From NCBI GenBank assembly GCA_964017045.1, contig OZ024801.1:33839257-33903256 (forward strand): a stretch of 64,000 bases of DNA, given 5' to 3'. A program made the position numbers and the translations under genes. Origin of the DNA: Omphiscola glabra (Eukaryota; Mollusca; Gastropoda; Lymnaeidae). The notes beneath the pieces were generated by a model. It saw only the letters and a list, made by a program, of their open reading frames with translations, did no database searches and was not told where the DNA came from. Of the stretch, positions 35,401 through 46,265 are shown piece after piece (the first letter of the stretch is position 1; every line of letters begins with the position of its first letter).

Positions 35401-36730
35401 GAAGTTCAATCATTAGTAAAGTAAGTCGATATTTCGAGTAGTTCTGGCGTAAAAATAACAGTACAAGTTATACGCTTTTTATTATGTCTCGTTTCACAAA
35501 TGATGAGAAGACAAAAGTGAGCAGAAAGAGCCCTCACCGTGTGGTTATCTGTAATACACTATAGATGGCACTGCGCATGCGTCACGCGAATTGAAGGCTA
35601 CAGAGTCGTATCGTACTTCCATCAATTTCCTTGTGTGGCAAGCAGATTTCATGGGTTCCATCAAGTGTAATGCAAGGGAATGGTCCATATTATGCCACTA
35701 AATCAAGTCACATTTCATTAATAATTTCTTCAAAGGGTCCTCACACTTTGTTAGCAACAAACCCCCTTATAAAACCCGTTTAGATTATACGTATACCCTT
35801 TGCTTAAATCACAGAATTAATTAGAATCAGAAATTTAAAATACCACACGTCAGACTGAGTCATAGAAGCATAAGGTACCCAATTTTTAGTTGTGACAAAA
35901 TGTTAGTTTGAGATCACTTGTGGTTGGGGGTTAAGTTCCCGGGTCACACTGGTCCGCACCAGGTCAGTACCAATTTATCATTTTCTGGGACGGGTGGTGA
36001 CCCGGGCCTCACGATTTTAAGGGGACAATTTATCACGGGGACAATGAACTTGTCGATATTTGTCCAACTCTGTTTGCTTGTTGGAATTTAGGGAGTAGGG
36101 CGCGAGAGAGAGAGAGGGGTGCCAGAGCCAAGGCGCTGATTGCGGCGGCAGATTGTGTTTGCCGGGGTGGCCTAGAGTTGAACCATAATTAGCCGGCAGC
36201 CATCTTCTCCCTCTGACTGCAAGGCGCCCCCCCCCCCCCCCCCGGGATGTACAATATGGCACGCTGTGAGCGGGTCTCCGAGTGACTGAGAATCAGTTGG
36301 CTCCGTAAGAAGTGGTCATGTGCCAGAGATTTGCCGGTATATATTTTATATCCATCTATCAACTTCAAGGCAAAGCGGGGCCGCGACAGAGAATGACCTC
36401 TCAGCGGACATGTGCGCGGATCTACTGACATGGAGCACATCGGCGCAGGAGTCGAATAGCTTTTCACGCCTTTAAACTCCGACTCCTTACATGACGTCAC
36501 GTCAGATAGATCCGTGGTAGTGTGTGTGTTTGTTTGTTTGTTTGTTTTTTTCTTTAAACCTAAAAAATTTTGTCAGAAAGTGATTCGTGGGTTTACAATT
36601 TAAACTGTAATTAGTATTATTTGTGAACAGCATGTTACTGATGTAGGGTAATCTTTTACACTCAATCAAAATCTGTTCTCACGCTTTCAACGTTAAAGAA
36701 ACACTTACTAAGAATGATTGATTTGGAATG
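35401..36730. other. unassigned unique sequence
   Basis: No supported gene. It contains C17 at 36,227-36,243, a short GA run near 36,101 and a (GTTT)n run near 36,525. Confidence 0.4.
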
Positions 36731-37077
36731 TGTAGACAAAGAGTTGGAACTGTAGACAAAGAGTTGGAACTGTAGACAAAGAGTTGGAACTGTAGACAAA
36801 GAGTTGGAACTGTAGACAAAGAGTTGGAACTGTAGACAAAGAGTTGGAACTGTAGACAAAGAGTTGGAACTGCAGACAAAGAGTTGGAACTGTAGACAAA
36901 GAGTTGGAACTGTAGACAAAGAGTTGGAACTGTAGACAAAGAGTTGGAACTGTAGACAAAGAGTTGGAACTGTAGACAAAGAGTTGGAACTGTAGACAAA
37001 GAGTTGGAACTGTAGACAAAGAGTTGGAACTCTAGACAAAGAGCTATAACTGTAGACAAAGAGTTGGAACTGTAGAC
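36731..37077. repeat. 20-bp satellite block I, 17 near-identical units
   Basis: The unit is TGTAGACAAAGAGTTGGAAC. Only three or four point changes occur over 340 bp (TGCAGAC, TCTAGAC, GAGCTATAAC). The right edge passes without a break into the degenerate 20-bp-period array. Minus-strand frames of 100-126 codons (VPTLCLQFQLFVYSSNSLST) are artefacts. Confidence 0.98.
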
Positions 37078-37880
37078 CTTTAAATGGAATTGTAAATCTT
37101 TAATTGGAATGGTAGATCTATAGTTGGAATTTTACATCTTTTGTTGGAAGTGTAGGCCTTTAACTGGAATTTTAGATTTGTAATTGTGATTGAGATCTTT
37201 AGTCGAAATTGTAGATCTTTAGTAGGAATTGTAGATCTTTAGTTGGAAGTGTAGATTTGTAATTGTAATTGAAGATCTTTAGTTGGAATTGAAGTTCTTT
37301 AGTTGGAATTGAAGATCTTTAGTTAGAATTGAAGATCTTTAATTGGAATTGTAGATCTTCAGTGGCAACTGTAGATCCTTTGTTGGAATTTTAGATCTTT
37401 AGTTGGAAGTGTAGATCTTTAGTTGGAATTTTAGATCTTTAATTGGAAGTGTAGAATTTTAGCTGCAAGTTTAGATATGTAATTGTAATTGAGATCTTTA
37501 GTCAAAATTTTAGATCTTTATTTGGAATTGAAGATTTTTAGTTGGAGTTGTAGATCTTTAGTTAAAATTATAGATTTGTAATATAATTGACGATATTTAG
37601 TTGAAATTTAGATCTCTAGTTTGAAATTTAGATCTCTAGTTGGAAATTTAGATCTTTAGTTGGAATTGTAGATCTTTAGTTGGAGTTATAGATTTGTAAT
37701 GTAGCTGACGATCTTTAGCTGGCAATTTAGATATCTAGTTCAAAATTTAGATCTTTAGTTGGAATTGTAGTTTTTAAGTTGGAATAGTAAATCTTTAGTG
37801 GCATTTGTATTTCTTTATTTGGAATTTTTTTTATATTTAGTTGTAATTGTGAATCTTTTGTTGGATTTGTAAATATTTAG
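37078..37880. repeat. degenerate 18-22-bp TTGGAATTGTAGATCTTTAG array
   Basis: About 40 diverged units of consensus TTGGAATTGTAGATCTTTAG, with many substitutions and indels. It shares the TTGGAA..GTAGA skeleton with block I and the TGTAGATCTT skeleton with block II, so all three belong to one lineage. Confidence 0.92.
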
Positions 37881-38110
37881 TGGTAATTGTAGATCTTCAT
37901 TGGTAATTGTAGATCTTCATTGGTAATTGTAGATCTTCATTGGTAATTGTAGATCTTCATTGGTAATTGTAGATCTTCATTGGTAATTGTAGATCTTCAT
38001 TGGTAATTGTAGATCTTCATTGGTAATTGTAGATCTTCATTGGTAATTGTAGATCTTCATTGGTAATTGTAGATCTTCATTGGTAATTGTAGATCTTCAT
38101 TGGTAATTGT
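37881..38110. repeat. 20-bp satellite block II, 11 identical units
   Basis: Eleven consecutive exact copies of TGGTAATTGTAGATCTTCAT (37,881-38,100) plus a half unit. Complete identity implies very recent expansion or conversion. Confidence 0.98.
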
Positions 38111-38170
38111 AATTCTTTAGTGGTTATTGTAGTCCCAGAGTTGAAATTGTAGACCAAGAAAATTAGACCC

Positions 38171-38633
38171 GTAACAACATCATTTGTAACAACATTAACT
38201 GTAACAACATCAATGATAACATCAGTTGTAACAACATCAACTCTAACAACATCAATTGTAACAACATCAATTGTAACAACATCAATTGTACCAACATAAA
38301 TTGTAACTACATCAGTTGTAACAACATCAATTGTAACAACATCAATTGTAGCAACATCAATTGTAACAACATCAATTGTAACAACATCAATTGTATCAAC
38401 ATCAATTGTAAAAACATCAATTGTAGCAACATCAATTGTAGCAACATCAATTGTACCAACATCAATTGTAACAACATTAATTGTATCAACATAAATTGTA
38501 TAACATCAATTGTAACAACATCATTGATAACAACATCAATTGTAACAACCTCAATTGTAACAACATCAACTGTTACACCATCAATTGTAATAACATCAAT
38601 TGTAATAACACCAGTTGTAACAACATCAGGTGT
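38171..38633. repeat. 15-bp minisatellite, about 31 units
   Basis: The unit is AACAACATCAATTGT with single-base variants. Because the unit is a multiple of three, the minus strand is open as a five-residue repeat (LMLLQ, then VVTID in another phase). No gene features flank it. Confidence 0.95.
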
Positions 38634-39224
38634 GACAGTAAATAAGCCTAGCGACAAATGTAACAGTGCAACATTTTTTTTTTAAAAAAGGTAGATTTTT
38701 TTAAACTTTGTTTAATTATTAGAATTAATAAGTGTAACTGTAACTAGCTTTAACTACTGAGTGATGGTGTAACGACACCAGAGCTGGTATTTGAGTTTGG
38801 CTGCTGTTTTCTCGTCAGGGAAGAAGAAGCAGATAAGCCCAGCGCCCTGGTATGGTGGAGTTTTGTGGTCCACTTCTATATCTATGAAGTGTTTTTTTTT
38901 TTTTTTTTGTATATCTCTAGTGGTTTAATAATAGTCCACTCCGCCCAGACGTCTCTTTGATGTGATCATCTTGCAATACCCTTGAATCTCTCATATCAGG
39001 CGCTCCCACCCACCATCACCCCCCCCCACCCCCCCCATTTTTTTTCCGCGTTGTCTTCTTCAGATAATCAAGAGGAAACGCGATAATTATAAAGCTGGAC
39101 AAAATGGTAGTTTTGTGGTTGTGTTTTTTAAATAATAAAAAAAGACCAGACATGGAAGGTTTGAGATTAGAGCTTAAGTATGACGTCATTGTTCTGATGA
39201 GTTAATTCGGGCTTATCAGGCCGT
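38634..39224. other. unassigned unique sequence
   Basis: No supported gene. It has poly-T near 38,890 and a poly-C stretch near 39,020. Confidence 0.4.
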
Positions 39225-39445
39225 TGGTGATTGTGCACAAGGCAAATATACTATGACATAACTGTCAGGGGTCGCAGGCCAAGGGCTTTTCTGGCAGTTG
39301 GTGATTTGTGCACAAGGCAAATATACTATGACATAACTTGTCGGGGGTTCGCAGACCGAGGGCTTTTCTGGCAGTTGGTGATTGTGCACAAGGCAAATAT
39401 ACTATGACATAAATTGTCAGGGGTCGCAGGCAAAGGGCTTTTCTG
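39225..39445. repeat. 75-76-bp tandem repeat, 3 units
   Basis: Copies contain GTTGGTGATTGTGCACAAGG, CAAATATACTATGACATAA, GTCAGGGGTCGCAGGC and AAGGGCTTTTCTG. Confidence 0.95.
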
Positions 39446-39671
39446 TAGGTCTGGAGTTGTTCATAAAGAAAGCTGTATTTTCACTTCAAGGATCTTTAAA
39501 AGACATGTCCATGATAAAAAAAAGGTTGTCAAATTGTTAACAGGTTTGCCAAACAATGAAATGAAAGAATACATTTTAATAGTAGAGTTGAGAGAAAGGA
39601 AATGTAAGTAATAGGGATTATGTCAACGTCAGTGCAATTTCTTCGAGGAATATGTTTTGGACAAACATTGT

Positions 39672-40088
39672 CAGTTATGTGTGCCAACCGTTACCATCCA
39701 TGGACGAGATGTGTGCCAAGCGATCCATCCATGGACGTGATGTGTGCCAAGCGATCCATCCATGGACGTGATGTGTGCCAACCGTTACCATCCATGGATG
39801 GGATGTGTGTCAACCGATACCATCCATGGACGTGATGTTTGCCAACCGATACCATTCTTGGACGTGATGTTTGCCAACCGATACCATCCATGGACGTGAT
39901 GTTTGCCAACCGATACCATCCATGGACTTGATGTGTGCCAACCGATACCATCCATGGACGTGATGTTTGCCAACCGATACCATCTTTGGACGGGTTGTGT
40001 GACAACCGATACCATCTTTGGACGTGATGTGTGACAACCGATACCATCTATGGACGTGTTGTGTTACAATTTTCCACCATCCATGGAA
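39672..40088. repeat. 32-bp minisatellite, about 13 units
   Basis: The unit contains GCCAACCGATACCATCCATG and GACGTGATGTKT. The left-most copies are diverged (AAGCGATCCATCC). Plus and minus frames through it are artefacts. Confidence 0.96.
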
Positions 40089-40153
40089 GCGGTATCTGCC
40101 ACTGAAACAACAAAACCGAGTCATGTATTTCAACTGCCTACACCAAACAGAAG

Positions 40154-40330
40154 CAGTGGTGTAACTAGGGTTAGTGCCACCGGAGGAGAGTGGAAAGATC
40201 TTTACCTCACCTCCAAACAAAAAAAAAAATACACCAGTTGGTCGAAAATGCCGCCCCTTTTATATACAGAAAAAAGTCACACCCAGGGCCGACCGCCCCC
40301 TCTGCCAAAATTTCCTACGCTACGCCAGGG
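40154..40330. mobile_element. 177-bp hAT-like MITE
   Basis: It starts CAGTGGTGTAACTAGGG and ends CCTACGCTACGCCAGGG, imperfect inverted ends of the CAGTGGCGTAGC type. It is flanked by AACAGAAG (40,146-40,153) and AACGGAAG (40,331-40,338), an 8-bp target duplication with one mismatch. Non-coding. Confidence 0.75.
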
Positions 40331-40348
40331 AACGGAAGAGATGAGTAA

Positions 40349-40389
40349 CAGTGACCGTAGCTAGGGTGCGTGCCCGTTCTACGCCACTG
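40349..40389. mobile_element. 41-bp minimal MITE with perfect 8-bp TSD
   Basis: It begins CAGTGACCGTAGCTAGGG and ends CGTTCTACGCCACTG. ATGAGTAA lies on both sides (40,341-40,348 and 40,390-40,397). It lies only 2 bp beyond the duplication of the 177-bp MITE. It is essentially two terminal repeats with almost no interior. Confidence 0.8.
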
Positions 40390-40397
40390 ATGAGTAA

Positions 40398-41458
40398 CAA
40401 CTTGTACCCCACAACTGAACAAAATACCAGGAATGTCAACTTTCTTCCCCCCCCCCCCCCCGGCCACCCCTCCCAAATCCGTCGGTTAAAACCGTCGCCT
40501 GGGTCTGACGAACCGATCTCATCCACTTCGTTTACCCCCAGAGTACACCATATTAAAGTGCCTCCACCCGTGTCCGATTTCAAAACTCTCACTTTAACCC
40601 AACAACCCATGTTTCTCTCTCTCCCACCCCTTCCCCAGCACGCGGGCCGAACCCTCGTTCATTGTTTGCCATCACGCGTCCTCACAATGGCGTCATCATT
40701 TTCTGTGTTTTCTTCAAAGTCCCGGAGCGTCTCCTCGCTACATCCCTGCAAACAAATGAACTATCCTAGAACAAATACCCGAGGTCATGCGAAGGCGATA
40801 CCAAAAACGCGTGCTTGGGTACGGCAGGATGGAGTTTACTTTGAAGACTTCGATTTCTTATTTAAAAGTTATGAATTTTTTTATTGTAATAATTTAAGAC
40901 ACAAAATTAATAAGTTATTTCAAACATAATACATGCAGCCACATTAATTATTCGCCGAAATTTCCCAAGCAGGGCAAATTTAAGGAGAAAGTCGCCAATA
41001 ATATTTGATAAACACAACGGCAAAGTACTTTTGTATAGTATTCGATACCACGATTTAACCAATATATTTAAATGGCCGCACGAAGTACCGAGATGGCGTG
41101 ATGTAGTGAAAAGTTCTGCGTTTCGGTTATTAGGATGACCCGTCACTTGTCATTATGTCTAATTGAGCGCGGTAATTGGTTGTACTAGCCATGTCACACT
41201 ACACTGTGGGTCGGGGAGAAATAATGTTGAAAGTGGATCAGATGGCAAAACTTGACAAATCTCTCAATTTGCGACTAAATCTTCTTTTAGAGGAAGATTT
41301 GGAGCTTATTTTTTTTTAAAAGGTTACATTTATGTATGCGTATAGGAATGTTTGAGAGCTAGTGATCAGGAGCTTGAGATAAAATTTCAACATGGAGTTT
41401 GTCTTTTTAATTAGGGAATTTAAGAACACAGTAATCGTACAATACAATATTTCTTAAC
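40398..41458. other. unassigned sequence
   Basis: C15 lies near 40,447. The 192-codon frame covering 40,351-40,929 begins inside the MITE and runs through unrelated sequence with no domain, so it is not called. Confidence 0.4.
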
Positions 41459-42049
41459 CACATGTACTAACTGAACACATGTACTAACTCAGTGGTTCTC
41501 AACCTTCCTAACTCCGCGACCATTTAATACACATCCTCATGTCGTGGCGAACCCCAAGCACAAAATTATTTTCATTGCTCCTTCATTAACTGTAGAGTAT
41601 ATGTGTTTTCCGATGGTATTAGGCGACCCCTGGGAAAAGGTCGTTCGACCCCCAAAGGGGTCAAGACCCACAGGTTGAGAACCGCTGTACTAACTTAAAC
41701 CATGTACTAACTTAAACCATGTACTAACTTAAACCATGTACTAACTTAAACCATGTACTAACTTAAACCATGTACTAACTTAAACCATGTACTAACTTAA
41801 ACCATGTACTAACTTAAACCATGTACTAACTTAAACCATGTACTAACTTAAACGATGTACTAACTTAAACCATGTACTAACTTAAACCATGTACTAACTT
41901 AAACCATGTACTAACCTAAACCATTTACTAACTTAAACCATGTACTAACTTAAACCATGTACTAACTTAAACCATGTACTAACTTAAACCATGTACTAAC
42001 TTAAACGATGTACTAACTTAAACCATGTACTAACTGAACACGTGTAGTC
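41459..42049. repeat. 17-bp minisatellite interrupted by a SPIN-like insertion
   Basis: The unit is CATGTACTAACTTAAAC. About 2 units lie left of the insertion (41,459-41,489) and about 21 to its right. Both outer edges carry CTGAACAC variants while the interior is uniform CTTAAACC. The array therefore existed before the transposon landed near its left edge. Confidence 0.95.
41490..41687. mobile_element. SPIN-like non-autonomous hAT element, copy 2
   Basis: 198 bp, from CAGTGGTTCTCAACC to GGTTGAGAACCGCTG, with perfect TACTAACT duplications at 41,482-41,489 and 41,688-41,695. It keeps the landmarks CCGCGACCA, TCATGTCGTGGCGA, GTAGAGTATATGTGTTTTCC, GGCGACCCCTGGG and TCGTTCGACCCCC. Non-coding. 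It is the best-preserved pair of SPIN-type termini in the window. Confidence 0.92.
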
Positions 42050-42164
42050 ACTAGCTTTATCTAATACATATTTTAACTCTAAACATGTAAGAAAACAAAA
42101 ACAAAATAACTTTGATTAGTAAAAAGTTTTGTTTGGTTGTAATTTTAGTGTCTATGCATTTGAA

Positions 42165-42440
42165 CCAAACACATGTTCTAACCAAACACATGTTCTAACC
42201 AAACACATGTTCTGACTAAATACATGTTCGAACCAAATACATATTCTGACTAAATTCACGTTCGATTAAATATATGTTCTAACCAAAATCATGTTCTGGC
42301 TAAATGCATGTTCTAACTATATACACGTTCTGACTAAATGCATGTTCTGACTAAATACACGTTCTAACTAAATACACGTTCTGACTAAATACATGTTCTG
42401 ACTAAATACACGTTCTGACTAAAATCATGTTCGGACAAAT
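42165..42440. repeat. degenerate 17-bp array, likely older relative of the 41.5-42.0 kb array
   Basis: Units such as CATGTTCTAACCAAACA and CACGTTCTGACTAAATA have the same 17-bp period and CATGT.CTAAC core as the neighbouring array. They are much more diverged. Confidence 0.88.
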
Positions 42441-42795
42441 TGCAACAAAAACTATGCTATTACTAAATATCACTCGTAACCACGTGTAGACAATATCTTT
42501 GGGAAAACATGTGATTTATTGCTAAATAATGCGAGGGAAAAACACGGTTTATTGTGTTTTACGTTTATAATACATATTCATTAAATTAATTTTATAAGAA
42601 TATTAATAATATATATGATTTTTAAAAGATTTTTTTTTTAAAACTTATGAATTCTGTTCATCTTACATTAACTTACAACGCTTTTAACTAAAACGTACAG
42701 TAGTTAACGTTATAGCTGAAAGTCCACGTGGCACCATTGAAGTAAGTACGACACGAAGCTCTGCGTCCAAGCAGGTTATTATTTTGAAGTTCCAT
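42441..42795. other. unassigned AT-rich sequence
   Basis: No supported feature. Confidence 0.4.
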
Positions 42796-43147
42796 TAGTC
42801 CACTATGTCGGTCCACTATGTCGGTCCACTATGTCGTTCCACTATGTCGGTCCACTATGTCGGTCCACTATGTCGGTCCACTATGTCGGTCCACTATGTC
42901 GGTCCACTATGTCGGTCCACTATGTCGGTCCACTATGTCGGTCTACTATGCTGGTCCACTATGTTGGTCCACTATGTCGGTCCATTATGCTCTTCCGCTA
43001 TGCCCAACCATTATGCCGTTTAACTATCCTGTTCGATTATGCCGGTCCACCATGCCGGTTCACTATGTCGGTGCATTATGCCGGTCCACTGTGGTGGTCC
43101 ACTCGGTCCACTATGCCGGTCCACTATGCCAATCCCCTATGCCAGTC
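42796..43147. repeat. 13-bp minisatellite, about 27 units
   Basis: The unit is GTCCACTATGTCG, uniform on the left and diverging on the right (TATGCCG, TATGCTG). The plus strand is open in all three frames with a 13-residue period because the unit lacks stops in any phase. Not genes. Confidence 0.96.
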
Positions 43148-43513
43148 GTCGTGGGAACGTGAGATAATATTTCGATTTTGTGTGTGCTTTGACACAAAGA
43201 TTGCATTTTTAAAAGTTGTTTTTTAACCTTTTCTCGCCTCGTGTGAAAAGGGTGTGGGTGAGATTCTGGTGGCGAAGGGGGTGGGGCGCCCTAACTGACG
43301 ACAAGCCAGTGGGAGGAGATTGTTATGGATTAAATGCTTTCTGGGGCTACAGTCTTTAAATATTTCCAATGGCCGGTCTCTTTTGATCTCAGGGAATAAG
43401 CGAACGTTTCTTTTATTTGGAACGGACTTTTTTTTTTATTTAAATCTTTTCTTTCGGTTTGTTTTTGGATTCGGCTTTATTTAGACCCAAGATTCTGAAA
43501 CTTTGGTAAACAC
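43148..43513. other. unassigned unique sequence
   Basis: No supported feature. Confidence 0.4.
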
Positions 43514-43725
43514 CAGTGGCTCTCAACCTAACCCTTTATTTTTTTTACATGTGGCACACATTAACTTATTTACCCCTACTATAATTTTGTTCTGTAAAAA
43601 GAATCTGCTATTTTTAAAAAAATTTAAATAACATCTTTTAATCTAAGTTTTCATGTCCCCGGGAAATATTATGCTGCCTGCCTCCGGGAGGGGGGAGGGG
43701 GGTTGGCTCACTTTGAGGACTGCTG
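43514..43725. mobile_element. 212-bp hAT-like MITE, diverged
   Basis: It starts CAGTGGCTCTCAACCT and ends TTGAGGACTGCTG, whose complement CAGCAGTCCTCAA pairs with the left end. Flanks GTAAACAC and GAATACAT match at only 5 of 8 bases, consistent with an old duplication. The interior is unlike the SPIN copies. Confidence 0.55.
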
Positions 43726-44482
43726 GAATACATGGACCATTAGTTTTTCATACGCCCTTTCTATGTTGGGGGGGGGGGTGTAATATAAATGTTCAAGTTT
43801 CTGACACAACGAGAGCATTATAAGCTACAGACATCTACCTCGCCATCCCAGTGGCGCTACGGCGGTCTGAAGTGTTACGTAACATAGTTAACATCTCATT
43901 TTCTATAATATGTAACAAAATCTACCCCCCCCCCTTTTTATGTCGTAGTGAGAGAGTGCCCTGACTTCGTCAACCGTTTGGGTCCAGACATAATCCACTG
44001 ATAGGAACAGGCACTTGCCCGGATCCCGGAATAGAGATGAAGTTGTACAAAAAACTCTTCAACAGAGAAGATGCAGACGTACATTTTTATAACAAAGACT
44101 GACGAAACAACAGCAGCATATATAAAATAGCAGTACCTTCCTGTGCCCGGCTAGAGAAAAGACTCATAGGTACACACATGTCTGAAGGGAAAGGACAGCA
44201 CATGACCCAGGTCTGTGTGATGCGCGGCCGAGCACAAAGAGGTGAAAAACAGTGACCTTTTTTTTAAAGAAAATCCTTTCTAAAGAATGAAATCCACCTA
44301 TTTGCCGGAGTTCAGATGTTACGCATTAAGCTCGCCGTGTGACAGAGGTACAAGAACAACAACAATCTTAAAGGCCTCTCATGGGGAACCTAAATAAACC
44401 CATTTACCGGAGTTCAGACGTCACGCATAAAGCTCGCTGCGAGACATCCTTTTTTACCACTCTGTACTATTAATAAAAACAT
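43726..44482. other. unassigned sequence
   Basis: No gene supported. It holds two related ~45-bp segments with GGAGTTCAGAYGTYACGCAT and AAGCTCGC (near 44,308 and 44,410), a short duplicated element. Confidence 0.45.
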
Positions 44483-44595
44483 CCCCAGCATCCCGGGTGG
44501 ATGGTACTTGTTAACCTTGGATGGCAACTCATCTAAGAGAAGGAAACTCTGAATTCAAACCCGAGAGATGGATTCCCGTAGGCGGATAACATTGG
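44483..44595 (+). repeat. dispersed CCCGGGTGGATGG-type repeat, copy 3
   Basis: It matches 27,671-27,785 in order across CAGCATCCCGGGTGGATGG, TGTTAACCTTGGATGGCAAC, TCATCTAAGAGAAGGAAACT and TTCCCGTAGGCGG. The element may continue to about 44,750, but there is no second copy to compare. Confidence 0.75.
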
Positions 44596-45195
44596 CACAA
44601 TGAAACATTCCGACAACTCATGCGACGCCACTGGTGCCAAGCTGTATCATCCACATGATGTTCCCTTGGGGTTATCCAGCGGCGTGGAGAGAGGCGATTT
44701 GCTGTTGGGAACCAGCTTATAATCCTAAAAACAATTATACCAGGCCTTGTGGATTTCATGCTGCGAAGTCTACTCCATCATCGATTTGTGACGGATGTAT
44801 GCCAGAAGAAAAAATAAATAAAACACGCGGAGTTTGGGGCAAGGGGAGCGGTTTTGAAGAAGACGCAGAACGCACCAGAAACAGATATAAGAGATACCTT
44901 GAACTCGCACCGTGATCAACAGCAGGCCTGAATGGAGGGCAAGACACCATTTCAAAAAATAGCCAACCTGACGAAGTCCTTATTTCTAAATATATCATCT
45001 ATCACATAATGACTCGCTGCTAGCGGAAGTCTGTGTCCGTTAAATTCCCGTCGGCAGCCGTCCCTCGTCCACAGAATAAACCGATTGAAGGCTGAATCCT
45101 GACGCTCTGAGCAAAGTTTGAGACCCAATCTTAGTCCACTGTGGACACCTAAGTCAGGCTTAGACTAAATACCCCCCCTCACTCCTGCTCGTCCG
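44596..45195. other. unassigned sequence, possibly rest of dispersed repeat
   Basis: Open frames on both strands (44,634-44,915 plus; 44,756-44,998 minus) show no recognisable domain. They may be part of the repeat that begins at 44,483. Confidence 0.35.
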
Positions 45196-45281
45196 AGCAC
45201 ACACAATCTTAACATCAGGGACTGCGGGACAGGTTGGGGCGCACACAATCTTAAGATCAGGGACTGTGGGACAGGTTGAGA
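45196..45281. repeat. ~43-bp direct repeat, 2 units
   Basis: Both copies contain GCACACAATCTTAASATCAG and GGACTGYGGGACAGGTTG. Confidence 0.93.
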
Positions 45282-45963
45282 ACTTTGGAGTTGAGTCGCA
45301 ACAAATAGATCGTCCCTTGATTTAAACAAATCACAACAAATATTGAAAAAAATGCACTGTGACGTCATGTTTGTTTACTAAGAGCTTTGACATTGCACCC
45401 AGCGTCACTTCTCGCCCCCGGAGCTGGAGTCTGAAAAATAATTACACTTTGAGCTATTTTCTCTATTTGTGACTCCGGTGCTCCGCGTCTGCGGACTTCT
45501 CAGAGGAGGAGCAGGAGAAGAAGGAGGAGACCGGATTGTGACACGGCAAATACTTAAATGCGGAATCCTCTAAACCAACTTCCCCCAAAACGCCGATGAG
45601 TATTTAGGGAAGATGACCCGGATGGAAATAGAAATTGGAGGAAGTGGACGCCTCAAAGTCAATGACTTGAAATATCCTGGGGGTGGGGGGTGGGAATGGG
45701 GTGGGGGGATTGAGTTTGATTATCCAGGCTGTTAAATGACCTGCTGTTTGACGTTACTGTCGACAGCGTGCCTGCTCCTCCAGGCCGATTCCGTTGTATG
45801 CCTAAGAGATTTTAAAACTATTTAGATTAAAACCTCATTTCTTATGCCTGAAACAGAAATTGTCGTATTTACTTACAAACACATTTTATAAATAATGTGT
45901 TTTATTTTTTGTTTCAAATATGATCTCACGCGAGTCTTAAAATGTTTTTTAACGCGCCTGTCA
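45282..45963. other. unassigned unique sequence
   Basis: No supported feature. A short purine-rich patch lies at 45,503-45,530. Confidence 0.4.
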
Positions 45964-46265
45964 ATTTTTATAACTATTTTATAACATTTTATAACTATTT
46001 TATAACTATTTTATAACTATTCATAACACATTATATAACTATTTTATAACTATTTTATAACTATTTTATAAGAGAGTATAACTATTTTAAAACTAGTTTA
46101 AAACTATTTTATAATTATTTTATAACTATTTTATAACTATTCCATAACACATTTTATAACTATTTTATAACTACTATATAACACATTTTTATAACTATTT
46201 ATAACTATTTTTATAAACTATTTATAGCTATTTTATAAGTAATCTATAACACATTTCATAGCTAT
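45964..46265. repeat. 11-bp TATAACTATTT array
   Basis: About 24 copies of TTTTATAACTA with CATAACACAT variants recurring every few units. Confidence 0.93.

Noticed and set aside
35540..35590. ATAGATGGCAC motif shared with 5,246 as evidence of a retroposon
   Set aside because: The match is about 11 bp and the flanks do not align, so it could be chance.
40351..40929. 192-codon plus frame, superficially a Pro/Ser-rich protein
   Set aside because: It starts inside a MITE, crosses a poly-C run and has no recognisable domain, signal peptide or splice structure.
44634..44998. Two overlapping antisense frames of 80-93 codons
   Set aside because: They lie next to or inside a dispersed repeat and show no recognisable domain on either strand.
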